A stretch of 64,000 nucleotides of DNA from the NCBI RefSeq assembly GCF_031020795.1, contig NZ_JAVHJP010000005.1, positions 3,362 to 67,361 on the forward strand. The letters run 5' to 3'. Positions 9,493 to 17,610 of this stretch are shown here, in pieces (positions within the stretch are counted from its first letter, which is position 1; each line of letters begins with the position of its first letter). Under the pieces are notes generated by a model that saw nothing but the letters and a program-made list of their open reading frames with translations, was not told the DNA's origin and searched no databases. Source of the stretch: Hydrogenophaga pseudoflava. GTDB lineage: Bacteria; Pseudomonadota; Gammaproteobacteria; Burkholderiales; Burkholderiaceae_C. The position numbers and the translations under genes were made by a program.

Positions 9493-10251
9493 ATGAACAC
9501 AGGGTCCGATGGGGTGCTGCTGGTGACCGGTGGTGGCCGGGGCATCGGCGCGGCGACGGCGCGGCTGGCGGCCCGCCGGGGCTGGGCCGTGGCGGTGAAC
9601 TACAGCGCCAATTCGCTCGCCGCCGACGAGGTGGTGCGCGCCATCCGCGCCGACGGCGGCAGCGCCATCACCGTGCAGGCCGACGTGGCCGACGAGGCAC
9701 AGGTGCTGCGCATGTTCCAGAAGGTCGACGCCAAACTGGGCCGGCTCACCGGGCTGGTGAACAACGCCGGCGTGGTGGACGTCACCGCCCGCGTCGACGA
9801 GATGAGCGCGGCGCGCTGGAAGCGCATGTTCGACATCAACGTGTTCGGCAGCTTTGTGTGCGCGCGCGAGGCGGTGCGCCGCATGAGCACGCGCCACGGC
9901 GGCTCGGGCGGTGCCATCGTCAACCTCTCCAGTGCGGCCTCGCGCATCGGCTCGCCGGGACAGTATGTGGACTACGCGGCGGCCAAGGGCGCGATCGACA
10001 CCTTCACCATCGGCCTGGCCAAGGAGGTGGCGGCCGAGGGCATCCGCGTCAATGCGGTGCGACCGGGGCTGATCGAGACCGAGATCCATGCCTCTGGCGG
10101 CATTCCCGACCGTGTGAACCAGCTCAAGCACCAGGTGCCCATGCAGCGCGGCGGCACGGCCGACGAGGTGGCGCAGGCCATCGTCTGGCTGCTGTCGCCT
10201 GAGGCGAGCTACACGACGATGACCCTGATGGACGTTTCCGGAGGACGATGA
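9493..10251 (+). CDS. SDR-family NAD(P)-dependent oxidoreductase
   Basis: A 252-residue short-chain dehydrogenase with the cofactor motif TGGGRGIG near residue 12, NNAG, a catalytic Ser in NLSSAAS and the YxxxK pair in YVDYAAAK. Closest in style to FabG/glucose-dehydrogenase-like oxidoreductases. A strong ribosome site (AGGAGGG) precedes the ATG. The stop overlaps the start of the MaoC gene (ATGA), which suggests joint action on a 3-hydroxyacyl or similar substrate. The actual reaction is unknown. Confidence 0.88.
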   Translation: MNTGSDGVLLVTGGGRGIGAATARLAARRGWAVAVNYSANSLAADEVVRAIRADGGSAITVQADVADEAQVLRMFQKVDAKLGRLTGLVNNAGVVDVTARVDEMSAARWKRMFDINVFGSFVCAREAVRRMSTRHGGSGGAIVNLSSAASRIGSPGQYVDYAAAKGAIDTFTIGLAKEVAAEGIRVNAVRPGLIETEIHASGGIPDRVNQLKHQVPMQRGGTADEVAQAIVWLLSPEASYTTMTLMDVSGGR

Positions 10252-10748
10252 ACATGACCGCGACCACACCCGAGAACAGCCCCCACATCAGGATCTGGTG
10301 GGAAGACCTGGAGGTCGGCCAGACGCGCGACCTGGGCAGCCTCTCGCCGACCCAGGAAGAAATCATCGCGTTTGCCAGACAGTTCGACCCGCAGCCCTTC
10401 CACCTCAGCGAGGAAGGCGGCCGCGCCTCGGTGTTCGGCGCGCTGAGCGCCAGCGGCTGGCACACCTGCGCCATGGCCATGCGGCTGATGGTGACCAACT
10501 TCCTGCACGAGACCTCCAGCCTCGGCTCGCCCGGGCTGGAGAGCCTGAAATGGACCAAGCCGGTCTACCCCGGCGACGTGCTGCGGCTGCAGCACACCAT
10601 CACCGAGAAGCGGCCGATGAGCAAACGGCCCGACGTGGGACTGGTGCGCACGGTGTGGGAGATGTTCAACCAGCGCAATGAGAAAGTCCTCCACATGGAG
10701 GGCTACGGCATGTTTCGCCGGAAAGAACCCGCCCCACCCGCACAATAG
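10248..10748 (+). CDS. MaoC-family dehydratase (hot-dog fold)
   Basis: A 166-residue single hot-dog protein. It carries the MaoC/R-hydratase hallmarks FARQFDPQPFH (catalytic Asp and His) and FGALSASGWHTCA. Such enzymes hydrate enoyl-CoA or thioester substrates. The ATG lies inside the upstream SDR stop (ATGA); a second ATG two codons later is an alternative. The pairing with an SDR is common in acyl-CoA metabolism. Confidence 0.87.
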   Translation: MNMTATTPENSPHIRIWWEDLEVGQTRDLGSLSPTQEEIIAFARQFDPQPFHLSEEGGRASVFGALSASGWHTCAMAMRLMVTNFLHETSSLGSPGLESLKWTKPVYPGDVLRLQHTITEKRPMSKRPDVGLVRTVWEMFNQRNEKVLHMEGYGMFRRKEPAPPAQ

Positions 10749-10752
10749 CGGG

Positions 10753-11373
10753 ATGGATTTCAAGCCCCTCATCACCCTGCTGGCCATCGTCAACCCGCTG
10801 GCCATCGTGCCTTTCTTCATCCACTACACGCAGGGCTTCAGTGCCGCGCAGCGCAAGCGCACCATCCTGATCTCGTCGTTCAGCGCCTTCGCGGTGATCG
10901 CCACCTGTGCGGTGATCGGCCTGCAGATCCTCGAGTTCTTCAGCATCTCGCTGGCGAGTTTCCAGGTGGGTGGCGGCATGCTGCTGCTGACCTCGGCGCT
11001 GTCCATGCTGAACGCCCAGCCGGCCGAGGCCAAGGCCACCAAGAGCGAGGTGGACGATGCCGGCACGAAGGCCTCCATCGCCGTGGTGCCGCTGACCATC
11101 CCGCTGCTCACCGGCCCGGCCACCATGTCCACCGTGGTGATCTACGCCGACCAGGCCAAGACCTTCTTCCAGCACGCCGCGCTGGTGGGCTATGGCGTGG
11201 TGATCGCCCTGGCCACGGCGGTGTGCTTCGCCGCGGCCAAGCCGATTGCGCGCTTCCTCGGCCAGACCGGCATCAACGTGATGACCCGGCTGATGGGCCT
11301 GATCCTGGCCGCGCTGGCGGTGGAGGTGATGGCCGCCGGTCTGAGCAAGCTGTTCCCGGCGCTGGGCGCCTGA
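10753..11373 (+). CDS. MarC-family integral membrane protein
   Basis: A 206-residue protein with six hydrophobic segments and the family start LLAIVNPLAIVPFF and IPLLTGPATMSTVV. MarC/UPF0056 proteins are inner-membrane proteins of unsettled function; the old link to multiple antibiotic resistance is not supported for the family. The ATG at 10753 lacks a Shine-Dalgarno and has CACAAT exactly 6 nt before it, so it may be transcribed separately as a leaderless mRNA despite the short gap after the MaoC gene. Confidence 0.87.
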   Translation: MDFKPLITLLAIVNPLAIVPFFIHYTQGFSAAQRKRTILISSFSAFAVIATCAVIGLQILEFFSISLASFQVGGGMLLLTSALSMLNAQPAEAKATKSEVDDAGTKASIAVVPLTIPLLTGPATMSTVVIYADQAKTFFQHAALVGYGVVIALATAVCFAAAKPIARFLGQTGINVMTRLMGLILAALAVEVMAAGLSKLFPALGA

Positions 11374-11379
11374 GCCCGC

Positions 11380-12123
11380 TCAGGCCGCCCGCAGCGGCCG
11401 CCCCGCCTCGGTGGCATGCCGCGTCAGGATGTCGCAGGTCAGCCGGATGTGGGCCTCCAGGGCCAGCGCCGCGCGCGCCTCCTGCCGCGCCATCGCCGCG
11501 AGGAAGATGCCCTCGTGCTCGGCGTGCACGTCGCGGTCGAAGCCCGGGGTTGCGCCGATGCGGATCGCGATGTGGCGGTAGCGCTCGCCGTGGCGGTAGA
11601 GGATGTCCAGCAGGTGCCTCGTCCAGGGCGAGCTGTGGCCCGCGATCAGGGTCTCGTGGAAGTGGCGGTTGGCGCGCTCCCATTGGTCCGGGTCACGGCC
11701 GGCGCCGCCCTCCTCGGCCGCGCTGAGCTGCGCAAAGGCCCCGCGCACCGACGCCTCCCAGGCCGCGTCACCCAGGCGGATCGACTGGCGCAGCGCCTCG
11801 GTCTCCAGCCGCACGCGGGTGTCGGTCAGGTCGCGCAGGTCGTCCAGCGAGACCGCGCTGACGCGGTAGCCGCGCTGGCCCTCGACCGTGACCAGCGCGT
11901 CGGACACCAGCAGCGCCAGCGCCTCGCGCAGCGTGCCCGCGCCGACGCCGTAGTGGTCCTTGAGGTGCTCGACGCGCAGACGCTGGCCCGGCTGCAGATC
12001 GCCGCAGACGATGTGGTGGCGCAGCGCGCGGTAGGCGCGCTCGGTCAGGGTGCGCGGTTCGGGTTCGTCGCTGCGCGGCGCGGGGCCTGCGGCGTGCGGA
12101 GGTTGAAGCAGGTCTTGCAGCAT
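11380..12123 (-). CDS. GntR/FCD-family regulator, AphS/PhcS-like
   Basis: A 247-residue regulator: N-terminal GntR winged helix (about 30-95, LTERAYRALRHHIV ... LREALALLVSDALV) and a C-terminal all-helical FCD ligand domain (about 100-235) with His-containing metal/ligand segments (NRHFHETLI, EHEGIF). It starts 10 bp after the DmpR-type gene and is clearly in the same operon. In Comamonas testosteroni a GntR-type repressor (AphS/PhcS) silences the phenol genes; by position this is the likely equivalent. The 13-bp inverted repeat in the divergent region is a candidate operator. Confidence 0.82.
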   Translation of the reverse strand: MLQDLLQPPHAAGPAPRSDEPEPRTLTERAYRALRHHIVCGDLQPGQRLRVEHLKDHYGVGAGTLREALALLVSDALVTVEGQRGYRVSAVSLDDLRDLTDTRVRLETEALRQSIRLGDAAWEASVRGAFAQLSAAEEGGAGRDPDQWERANRHFHETLIAGHSSPWTRHLLDILYRHGERYRHIAIRIGATPGFDRDVHAEHEGIFLAAMARQEARAALALEAHIRLTCDILTRHATEAGRPLRAA

Positions 12124-12133
12124 GGTGATGACC

Positions 12134-13813
12134 TCAATCGGCTTCCTGTTGGTGCTGGCGTTTGAGACGGTAGGCCAGCTGCGCACGGCTGAGGCCCAGC
12201 AGGCGCGCGGCGCCGGCCAGGTTGCCGCGGCTGCGCTCGACCGCCAGCGCCAGCACCTGCGCCTCCAGGGTCTCGATCGGCACGCCGGCGTCGAGCACCT
12301 GCGCGCACAGGCGCAGTTCGTCCTCGGGCGCGCGGCGCGCCAGCCGGCCCTGGGGATCCAGCCCGTCCTGCGCCGGCTCGGACTGGTTGGGGAACAGGTG
12401 CTCGGCCTCGATGGTGCCGCCCTGCGCCGCCAGGATCACGCCGCGCTCGACCAGGTTCTCGAGCTCGCGCACGTTGCCCGGCCAGCCGTGGCGCGAGAGC
12501 GCCTGCAGCGCGCGGTCGCTGAAGCCGCCCAGCCGCTTCTGGTGCAGCGCGGTAAAGCGGGCCAGCAGGTGGCGCGCCAGCGGCTCGATGTCGCTCGCGC
12601 GTTCGCGCAGCGGCGGGATGCAGACCGGGTAGACGTTGAGGCGGTAGAACAGGTCGCGCCGGAACTGTCCCCGCTCCACCGCCGCTTCGAGATTGACATT
12701 GGTCGCAGCCACGAGACGCACATTGACCTTGCGCGCGCTCTCGCTGCCCAGGCGCTCGATCTCCCCTTCCTGCAGCACGCGCAGCAGCTTGGCCTGTGCC
12801 GGCAGGGGCAGGTCACCCACCTCGTCCAGGAACAGCGTGCCGCCCTCGGCGCGCTCGAAGCGCCCGGCGCGCGCCGCGTGCGCGCCGGTGAAGGCGCCCT
12901 TCTCGACGCCGAACAGCTCGGCCTCGATCAGCTCGGCCGGCAGGGCCGCGCAGTTGACCGCCACAAAGGGCCCGGCCGCGCGCTCGGAATGCTCGTGCAG
13001 CGCACGCGCGAAGCGTTCCTTGCCGACCCCGGTCTCCCCCGTCAGCAACACCGTCACCTGCGTCGCGGCGGCGCGGCGCATCAGGTCGTGCGCGCGCTGG
13101 AAACCCGGCGAGGTGCCCACCAGCATGCCGCCCGACTCGGCCGGCTCCAGCGTGTTCTTCAGCGCCTCCACCTGCTGGCTCAGCGCGGCCATCTTCTCCA
13201 GCAGCGAGTCGTCCTCGAAGTACTGGCGGTGCGCGTCGCCGTCGGGCCAGTCGTCGATCGGCCGGCCTTCGATCAGGCAGTGGTCGTCGCCGCAGGCCGA
13301 GCACTTGATCTCCTTGAACAGGATCAGCCGCCCCATGAAGGCGCTGGTGTAGCCGCTGGCGTAACCCAGCAGGGTCCAGCAGGCCGGCTCGTCGACCACA
13401 CCGTATTGCAGGCGGTGTGCGTGCGCCTCCCAGGAATCGTCCCAGCGGAACACGCCCTCGAAGCGGCCGGCGGCGGCGTCCATCTCCAGCCGCACCGGCG
13501 TCACGCGCGCCGCGCCTTCGAGCATGTGCAGCTGCGGCCCGACCAGGAACATGTCCTCCAGCGTCTTCTTGCCGCGCGTCTTGGCCGCGAAACCGGCGTC
13601 GTGCAGGCCGCAGGCGTAGCCCATGCGCGTGAGCAGGCGCCGCGCGTGGTCCTTGCCGACCGAGGTGATGAGGTCGTGGCGCAGGGCCGTCAGCGCCGCG
13701 GTGTGCAGCAGCACCATGCGCCGCTCGCCCAGCCAGATGGCGCCGCTGTGCGGCTCGAAGCGCAGCAGGCGGCGCAGGTCGTTGTCGGGCGGGTAGGTCA
13801 GGTGGGGGTCCAA
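12134..13813 (-). CDS. dmpR: Sigma-54-dependent phenol-responsive activator, DmpR/PoxR type
   Basis: 559 residues with the full XylR/DmpR layout: XylR_N aromatic-sensing domain with V4R (about 1-210, including the zinc-type CSACGDDHC), a B-linker helix, the AAA+ domain (about 235-465; Walker A GETGVGKE, GAFTGA sigma-54 contact loop, GGTLFLDEVGD, RRDLFYRLNV) and a C-terminal Fis-type helix-turn-helix (GNLAGAARLLGLSRAQLAYRLKR). Its family binds phenol and drives the sigma-54 promoter of the hydroxylase operon. The start codon is TTG at 13813 with GGAGA about 6 nt before it. It is transcribed divergently from dmpK. Confidence 0.93.
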   Translation of the reverse strand: MDPHLTYPPDNDLRRLLRFEPHSGAIWLGERRMVLLHTAALTALRHDLITSVGKDHARRLLTRMGYACGLHDAGFAAKTRGKKTLEDMFLVGPQLHMLEGAARVTPVRLEMDAAAGRFEGVFRWDDSWEAHAHRLQYGVVDEPACWTLLGYASGYTSAFMGRLILFKEIKCSACGDDHCLIEGRPIDDWPDGDAHRQYFEDDSLLEKMAALSQQVEALKNTLEPAESGGMLVGTSPGFQRAHDLMRRAAATQVTVLLTGETGVGKERFARALHEHSERAAGPFVAVNCAALPAELIEAELFGVEKGAFTGAHAARAGRFERAEGGTLFLDEVGDLPLPAQAKLLRVLQEGEIERLGSESARKVNVRLVAATNVNLEAAVERGQFRRDLFYRLNVYPVCIPPLRERASDIEPLARHLLARFTALHQKRLGGFSDRALQALSRHGWPGNVRELENLVERGVILAAQGGTIEAEHLFPNQSEPAQDGLDPQGRLARRAPEDELRLCAQVLDAGVPIETLEAQVLALAVERSRGNLAGAARLLGLSRAQLAYRLKRQHQQEAD

Positions 13814-13908
13814 AGCTGTCTCCGGTGGGTCGCTCTGCGGCGACTGGAATCTCGATATTTTTGGCGATGAGGCCTCAGGACGGCAAGCCGCCCGGGCAGC
13901 GCTGGCAG

Positions 13909-13956
13909 TTGATCATTTGAGCAATTTCACCAGAAAGAGTCTCATCAAATCGTGAG
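13909..13956 (+). promoter_or_regulatory. Upstream activator sites for the DmpR-type regulator
   Basis: TTGATCATTTGAGCAA (13909-13924) matches the XylR/DmpR dyad TTGATC-N4-GATCAA apart from one change. A weaker dyad, CTCATCAAATCGTGAG (13941-13956), lies 32 bp further on, about three helical turns. They sit about 150-190 bp upstream of the -24/-12 promoter, the distance known for XylR/DmpR targets. The match is by eye. Confidence 0.65.
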
Positions 13957-14097
13957 ATTTTGCGCTTGTTGCGCCGCAGCAGGCCAAGGACGAGGCTATC
14001 GAACAGGTCCCGTCGATCCGGATGCTGCGCTGCACACCGGTCTTTTTCTCAGGGATTTCCCTGAAATATCGAGATTTTCGGTCAGCACAGGGCCACC

Positions 14098-14113
14098 TGG
14101 CACGCGGCCTGCG
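14098..14113 (+). promoter_or_regulatory. Sigma-54 (-24/-12) promoter of the phenol operon
   Basis: TGGCACG-CGGC-CTGCG, compared with the consensus TGGCACG-N4-TTGCA. The essential GG (14099-14100) and GC (14111-14112) are kept with correct spacing. It lies 34 bp before the dmpK start and is the only such match in the divergent region. Confidence 0.8.
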
Positions 14114-14146
14114 AAAGGGGACGCGTCCGACCACACCCTGACCGCC

Positions 14147-14347
14147 ATGAACCCGACCCCCGACACCGCCCTGCCCGTCTGCGACACCTCGCTGCGTTTC
14201 GTGCGGCTGATCGAGCGCCGTGCCGATGGCCTGGTCAGCTTCGAGTTCTCCATCGGCTGGCCCGAGCTGGCGGTGGAGCTGATGCTGCCCGAAGCGGCGT
14301 TCGAGGCCTTCTGCGCCAACAACCGGGTGCAGCGTCTGGACACCTGA
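14147..14347 (+). CDS. dmpK: Phenol hydroxylase assembly/accessory subunit DmpK
   Basis: A 66-residue protein of the phenol hydroxylase subunit family (PF06099 type): RFVRLIERRADGLVSFEFSIGWPELAVELMLP is the recognisable core (cited as motif RFVRLIE...GLVSFEF). Known relatives help assemble the iron centre of the oxygenase and are not part of the active complex. It is shorter than the roughly 90-residue Pseudomonas DmpK, having a trimmed C-terminus. First gene of the phenol operon, 34 bp after the sigma-54 promoter; its own ribosome site is weak. Confidence 0.85.
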   Translation: MNPTPDTALPVCDTSLRFVRLIERRADGLVSFEFSIGWPELAVELMLPEAAFEAFCANNRVQRLDT

Positions 14348-14393
14348 GTGCCCGAGAGCTGTTCGAACCACACCACCACGGAGACAAGCACCG

Positions 14394-15389
14394 ATGAACA
14401 TCGACCTGCAGGCGCGGGAGATCACGCCGCTGCGCCAGACCTACGCCCACGTGGCGAAATACATCGGCGGCGACAAGGCCGCCAGCCGCTACCAGGAGGC
14501 CACCTTCGGCGCCCAGCCGATGACCAACTTCCATTACCGGCCGACCTGGGACCCGGGCCACGAACTGTTCGACGCGGCGCGCAGCCAGATCGTGCTGGCC
14601 GACTGGTACGTGCTCAAGGACCCGCGCCAGTTCTATTACGCGACCTGGACCATGACCCGCGCGCGCCAGCAGGACGCGATGGAGGCCAACTTCCAGTTCG
14701 TCGAGCAGCGCGCCATGGTCGGCAAGATGCCCGACGCCATCCGCGAGAAGGCGCTGGCCGTGCTGATGCCGCTGCGTCACGCGGCCTGGGGCGCGAACAT
14801 GAACAACGCCTCCATCTGCGCCTACGGCTACGGCACGGCCTTCACCGCCCCGGCCATGTTCCACGCGATGGACAACCTGGGCGTGGCGCAGTACCTCACC
14901 CGCCTGGGCCTGGTGCTGGGCGAGCCGCAGTCGCTGGAGGACGGCAAACAGCGCTGGATCGACGCGCCCGAGTGGCAAGGCCTGCGCCGCCTGGTGGAAG
15001 ACAGCTTCGTGGTCAGCGACCCGTTCGAACTGTTCGTGGCACAGAACTTCGCGCTCGACGGTCTGCTGTACCCGCTGATCTACGGCGGCTTCGTGGACGA
15101 CCACGTTGCGCTGCAGGGTGGCACCGCCGTGGCCATGCTGACCAGCTTCATGCCCGAGTGGCACGACGAAACCGCGCGCTGGATCGACGCCGTCATCAAG
15201 GCCGCGGGCGCCGAGTCGGACGCCAACCGCGCCCTGCTGCGCGGCTGGGCCGGCCACTGGATGGACCGCGCCCAGGCCGCACTGTCTCCCATCGCCCGCC
15301 TGGCGCTGGGCGAGACCGGCGAAACCGTGCTGAGCGACGCCCGCGTGCAGCTGCAGGCCCGCCTCACCAAGACCGGCGTGAACGCCTGA
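14394..15389 (+). CDS. dmpL: Phenol 2-monooxygenase, oxygenase beta subunit
   Basis: 331 residues, the non-catalytic beta subunit of the multicomponent phenol hydroxylase (alpha-beta-gamma dimer). Family features are the start MNIDLQAREI, the segment YRPTWDPGHELFD and the later helices of the ferritin-like fold lacking the diiron ligands. It is preceded by GGAGA and lies 46 bp after dmpK. Confidence 0.95.
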   Translation: MNIDLQAREITPLRQTYAHVAKYIGGDKAASRYQEATFGAQPMTNFHYRPTWDPGHELFDAARSQIVLADWYVLKDPRQFYYATWTMTRARQQDAMEANFQFVEQRAMVGKMPDAIREKALAVLMPLRHAAWGANMNNASICAYGYGTAFTAPAMFHAMDNLGVAQYLTRLGLVLGEPQSLEDGKQRWIDAPEWQGLRRLVEDSFVVSDPFELFVAQNFALDGLLYPLIYGGFVDDHVALQGGTAVAMLTSFMPEWHDETARWIDAVIKAAGAESDANRALLRGWAGHWMDRAQAALSPIARLALGETGETVLSDARVQLQARLTKTGVNA

Positions 15390-15414
15390 CCAGGCCCGAA
15401 CAGGAGACCACAAC

Positions 15415-15684
15415 ATGTCCGACGTATTCATTGCTTTCCAGCACAACGAAGAGTCCCGCCCGGTGATCGACGCCATCGTGGCCGACAACCCGAACGCGGT
15501 GCTGACCCACCCCACCGGCCTGGTCAAGATCAACGCGCCCGGCAGCCTGACCATCCGCCGCGAAACCATCGAGGGCCTTACCGGCCGGCCCTACGACCTG
15601 CAGGCCATCCACGTCAACCTCGTCACCCTCTCGGGCCACATCGACGAGGACGACGACCAGCTGACCCTCAGCTGGAAGCACTGA
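15415..15684 (+). CDS. dmpM: Phenol hydroxylase coupling/effector protein
   Basis: 89 residues, the cofactorless regulatory (MmoB/DmpM) protein that binds the oxygenase and tunes its diiron site. The opening VFIAFQHNEESRPVIDAI and the centre VLTHPTGLVKI are characteristic. A strong AGGAGA ribosome site precedes the ATG. Confidence 0.95.
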   Translation: MSDVFIAFQHNEESRPVIDAIVADNPNAVLTHPTGLVKINAPGSLTIRRETIEGLTGRPYDLQAIHVNLVTLSGHIDEDDDQLTLSWKH

Positions 15685-15705
15685 ACCCAACAGAGGAGAC
15701 AAGAC

Positions 15706-17250
15706 ATGGACACCCGCGTTGCCAGCAAGAAGCTCGGCCTGAAGGAACGTTACGCCGCTATGACCCGCGGCCTGGGCTGGGAGACCAGCTACCAGCCCAT
15801 GGACAAGGTATTCCCGTACGACAGGTACGAGGGCATCAAGATCCACGACTGGGACAAGTGGCAGGACCCGTTCCGCCTGACCATGGACGCCTACTGGAAG
15901 TACCAGGGCGAGAAGGAGAAGAAGCTCTACGCCGTCATCGAGGCCTTTGCGCAGAACAACGGCCAGCTCGGCGTGACCGACGCGCGCTACATCAACGCGC
16001 TCAAGCTCTTCATCCAGGGCGTGACCCCGCTGGAGTACTACGCGCACCGTGGCTTCGCCCACGTGGGCCGGCAGTTCACCGGTGAAGGCGCCCGCGTGGC
16101 CGCGCAGATGCAGTCCATCGACGAGCTGCGCCACTACCAGACCGAGACGCACGCGATCAGCCACTACAACAAGTACTTCAACGGCATGCACCACTCGAAC
16201 CACTGGTTCGACCGCGTGTGGTACCTGTCGGTGCCCAAGAGCTTCTTCGAGGACGCCTGCACCGGTGGCCCGTTCGAGTTCCTCACGGCCGTCAGCTTCA
16301 GCTTCGAGTACGTGCTGACCAACCTGCTGTTCGTGCCCTTCATGAGCGGCGCGGCGCACAACGGCGACATGTCCACCGTGACCTTCGGCTTCTCGGCGCA
16401 GAGCGACGAGAGCCGCCACATGACGCTGGGCATCGAGTGCATCAAGTTCCTGCTGGAACAGGACCCGGACAACGTGCCCATCGTGCAGCGCTGGATCGAC
16501 AAATGGTTCTGGCGCGGCTACCGCCTGCTGACCCTGGTGGCCATGATGCAGGACTACATGCTGCCCAAGCGCGTGATGAGCTGGAAGGAAGCCTGGGAGA
16601 TGTACGCCGAAGAAAACGGCGGCGCCCTGTTCAAGGACCTGGCGCGCTACGGCATCCGCGAGCCCGCGGGCTGGAAGCAGGCCTGCGAAGGCAAGGACCA
16701 CATCAGCCACCAGGCCTGGAACACCTTCTACAACTACAACGCCGCCGCGCCCTTCCACACCTGGATTCCCAGCGACGAAGAAATGGCCTGGCTGTCGGAG
16801 AAGTACCCCACGACCTTCGACCAGTACTACCGCCCGCGCTTCGAGTTCTTCCGCGAGCAGCAGCAGGCCGGCAACCGCTTCTACAACAAGACGCTGCCGA
16901 TGCTGTGCACGACCTGCCAGATCCCGATGCTGTTCACCGAAGAGGGCGACGCCAGCAAGATCTGCTACCGCGAGAGCGACTACAAGGCCTACAAGTACCA
17001 CTTCTGCAGCGACCACTGCAAGAGCATCTTCGACCACGAGCCCGAGAAGTACGTGCAGAGCTGGCTGCCGGTGCACCAGATCTACCAGGGCCACTGCTTC
17101 AAACCCGGCACCGACCCGACCGCCGAGGGCTTCGATCCGCTGATCGCCGTGCTCCAGTACTACGAGATGGAGATCGGCCGTGACAACTTCGACTTCGAAG
17201 GCTCGGAAGACCAGAAGAACTTTGCGATGTGGAAAGGAGACACGAAATGA
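15706..17250 (+). CDS. dmpN: Phenol 2-monooxygenase, catalytic alpha subunit
   Basis: 514 residues; carries the carboxylate-bridged diiron centre that hydroxylates phenol to catechol with O2. The two metal half-sites are visible: an early Glu in TPLEYYAHRG with DELRHYQ (about 144), and a later Glu with DESRHMT (about 235). The C-terminal third has CTTCQIP and the HFCSDHCKSIF cysteine/histidine cluster, as in other phenol and toluene monooxygenase alpha subunits. Its stop overlaps the dmpO start (ATGA). Confidence 0.97.
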   Translation: MDTRVASKKLGLKERYAAMTRGLGWETSYQPMDKVFPYDRYEGIKIHDWDKWQDPFRLTMDAYWKYQGEKEKKLYAVIEAFAQNNGQLGVTDARYINALKLFIQGVTPLEYYAHRGFAHVGRQFTGEGARVAAQMQSIDELRHYQTETHAISHYNKYFNGMHHSNHWFDRVWYLSVPKSFFEDACTGGPFEFLTAVSFSFEYVLTNLLFVPFMSGAAHNGDMSTVTFGFSAQSDESRHMTLGIECIKFLLEQDPDNVPIVQRWIDKWFWRGYRLLTLVAMMQDYMLPKRVMSWKEAWEMYAEENGGALFKDLARYGIREPAGWKQACEGKDHISHQAWNTFYNYNAAAPFHTWIPSDEEMAWLSEKYPTTFDQYYRPRFEFFREQQQAGNRFYNKTLPMLCTTCQIPMLFTEEGDASKICYRESDYKAYKYHFCSDHCKSIFDHEPEKYVQSWLPVHQIYQGHCFKPGTDPTAEGFDPLIAVLQYYEMEIGRDNFDFEGSEDQKNFAMWKGDTK

Positions 17251-17603
17251 GCGTCGTCGCCATCGCCCCGTACGAGTTCACGCCGCAGGACGTGCGCGAG
17301 AACTTCCCCGCGCCCCTGCTCTACATCGGCTGGGAAGACCACCTGATGTTCTGTGCGCCGTTCTGCCTGCCGCTGCCGCCGGACACCCCGTTCGGCGCGC
17401 TCTCGGCCGCGGTGCTGCCCGGCATCTACGGTTACCACCCGGACTTCGCCAGGATCGATTGGGCCCGGGCCGAGTGGAAGAAGAACGGCCAGCCCTGGAC
17501 GCCCGACCCGGCCAAGTCGCTGGCCGAGAACGGCCTGGTGCACAAGGACGCGATCCGCTTCCGCACGCCTGGCCTGAACGGCATCAAGGGTTCGTTCAGC
17601 TGA
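17247..17603 (+). CDS. dmpO: Phenol hydroxylase gamma subunit
   Basis: 118 residues, the small third subunit of the oxygenase. The opening VVAIAPYEFTPQDVRENF and the later YIGWEDHLMF are family hallmarks. The start at 17247 overlaps the dmpN stop; an in-frame upstream ATG would only add residues inside dmpN. The GGAGA six codons earlier serves as ribosome site. Confidence 0.93.
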   Translation: MSVVAIAPYEFTPQDVRENFPAPLLYIGWEDHLMFCAPFCLPLPPDTPFGALSAAVLPGIYGYHPDFARIDWARAEWKKNGQPWTPDPAKSLAENGLVHKDAIRFRTPGLNGIKGSFS

Positions 17604-17610
17604 TCCGGCC

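Larger units (their letters stand above)
13814..14146. promoter_or_regulatory. Divergent control region of the regulator and phenol operons
   Basis: This 333-bp gap has no gene. It contains, left to right: one arm of a 13-bp perfect inverted repeat (13848-13860), two DmpR/XylR-type upstream activator sites (13909-13924 and 13941-13956), the second arm of the inverted repeat (14064-14076) and a sigma-54 promoter (14098-14113). The arms stand close to the regulator's start and just upstream of the sigma-54 promoter respectively. Confidence 0.7.
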
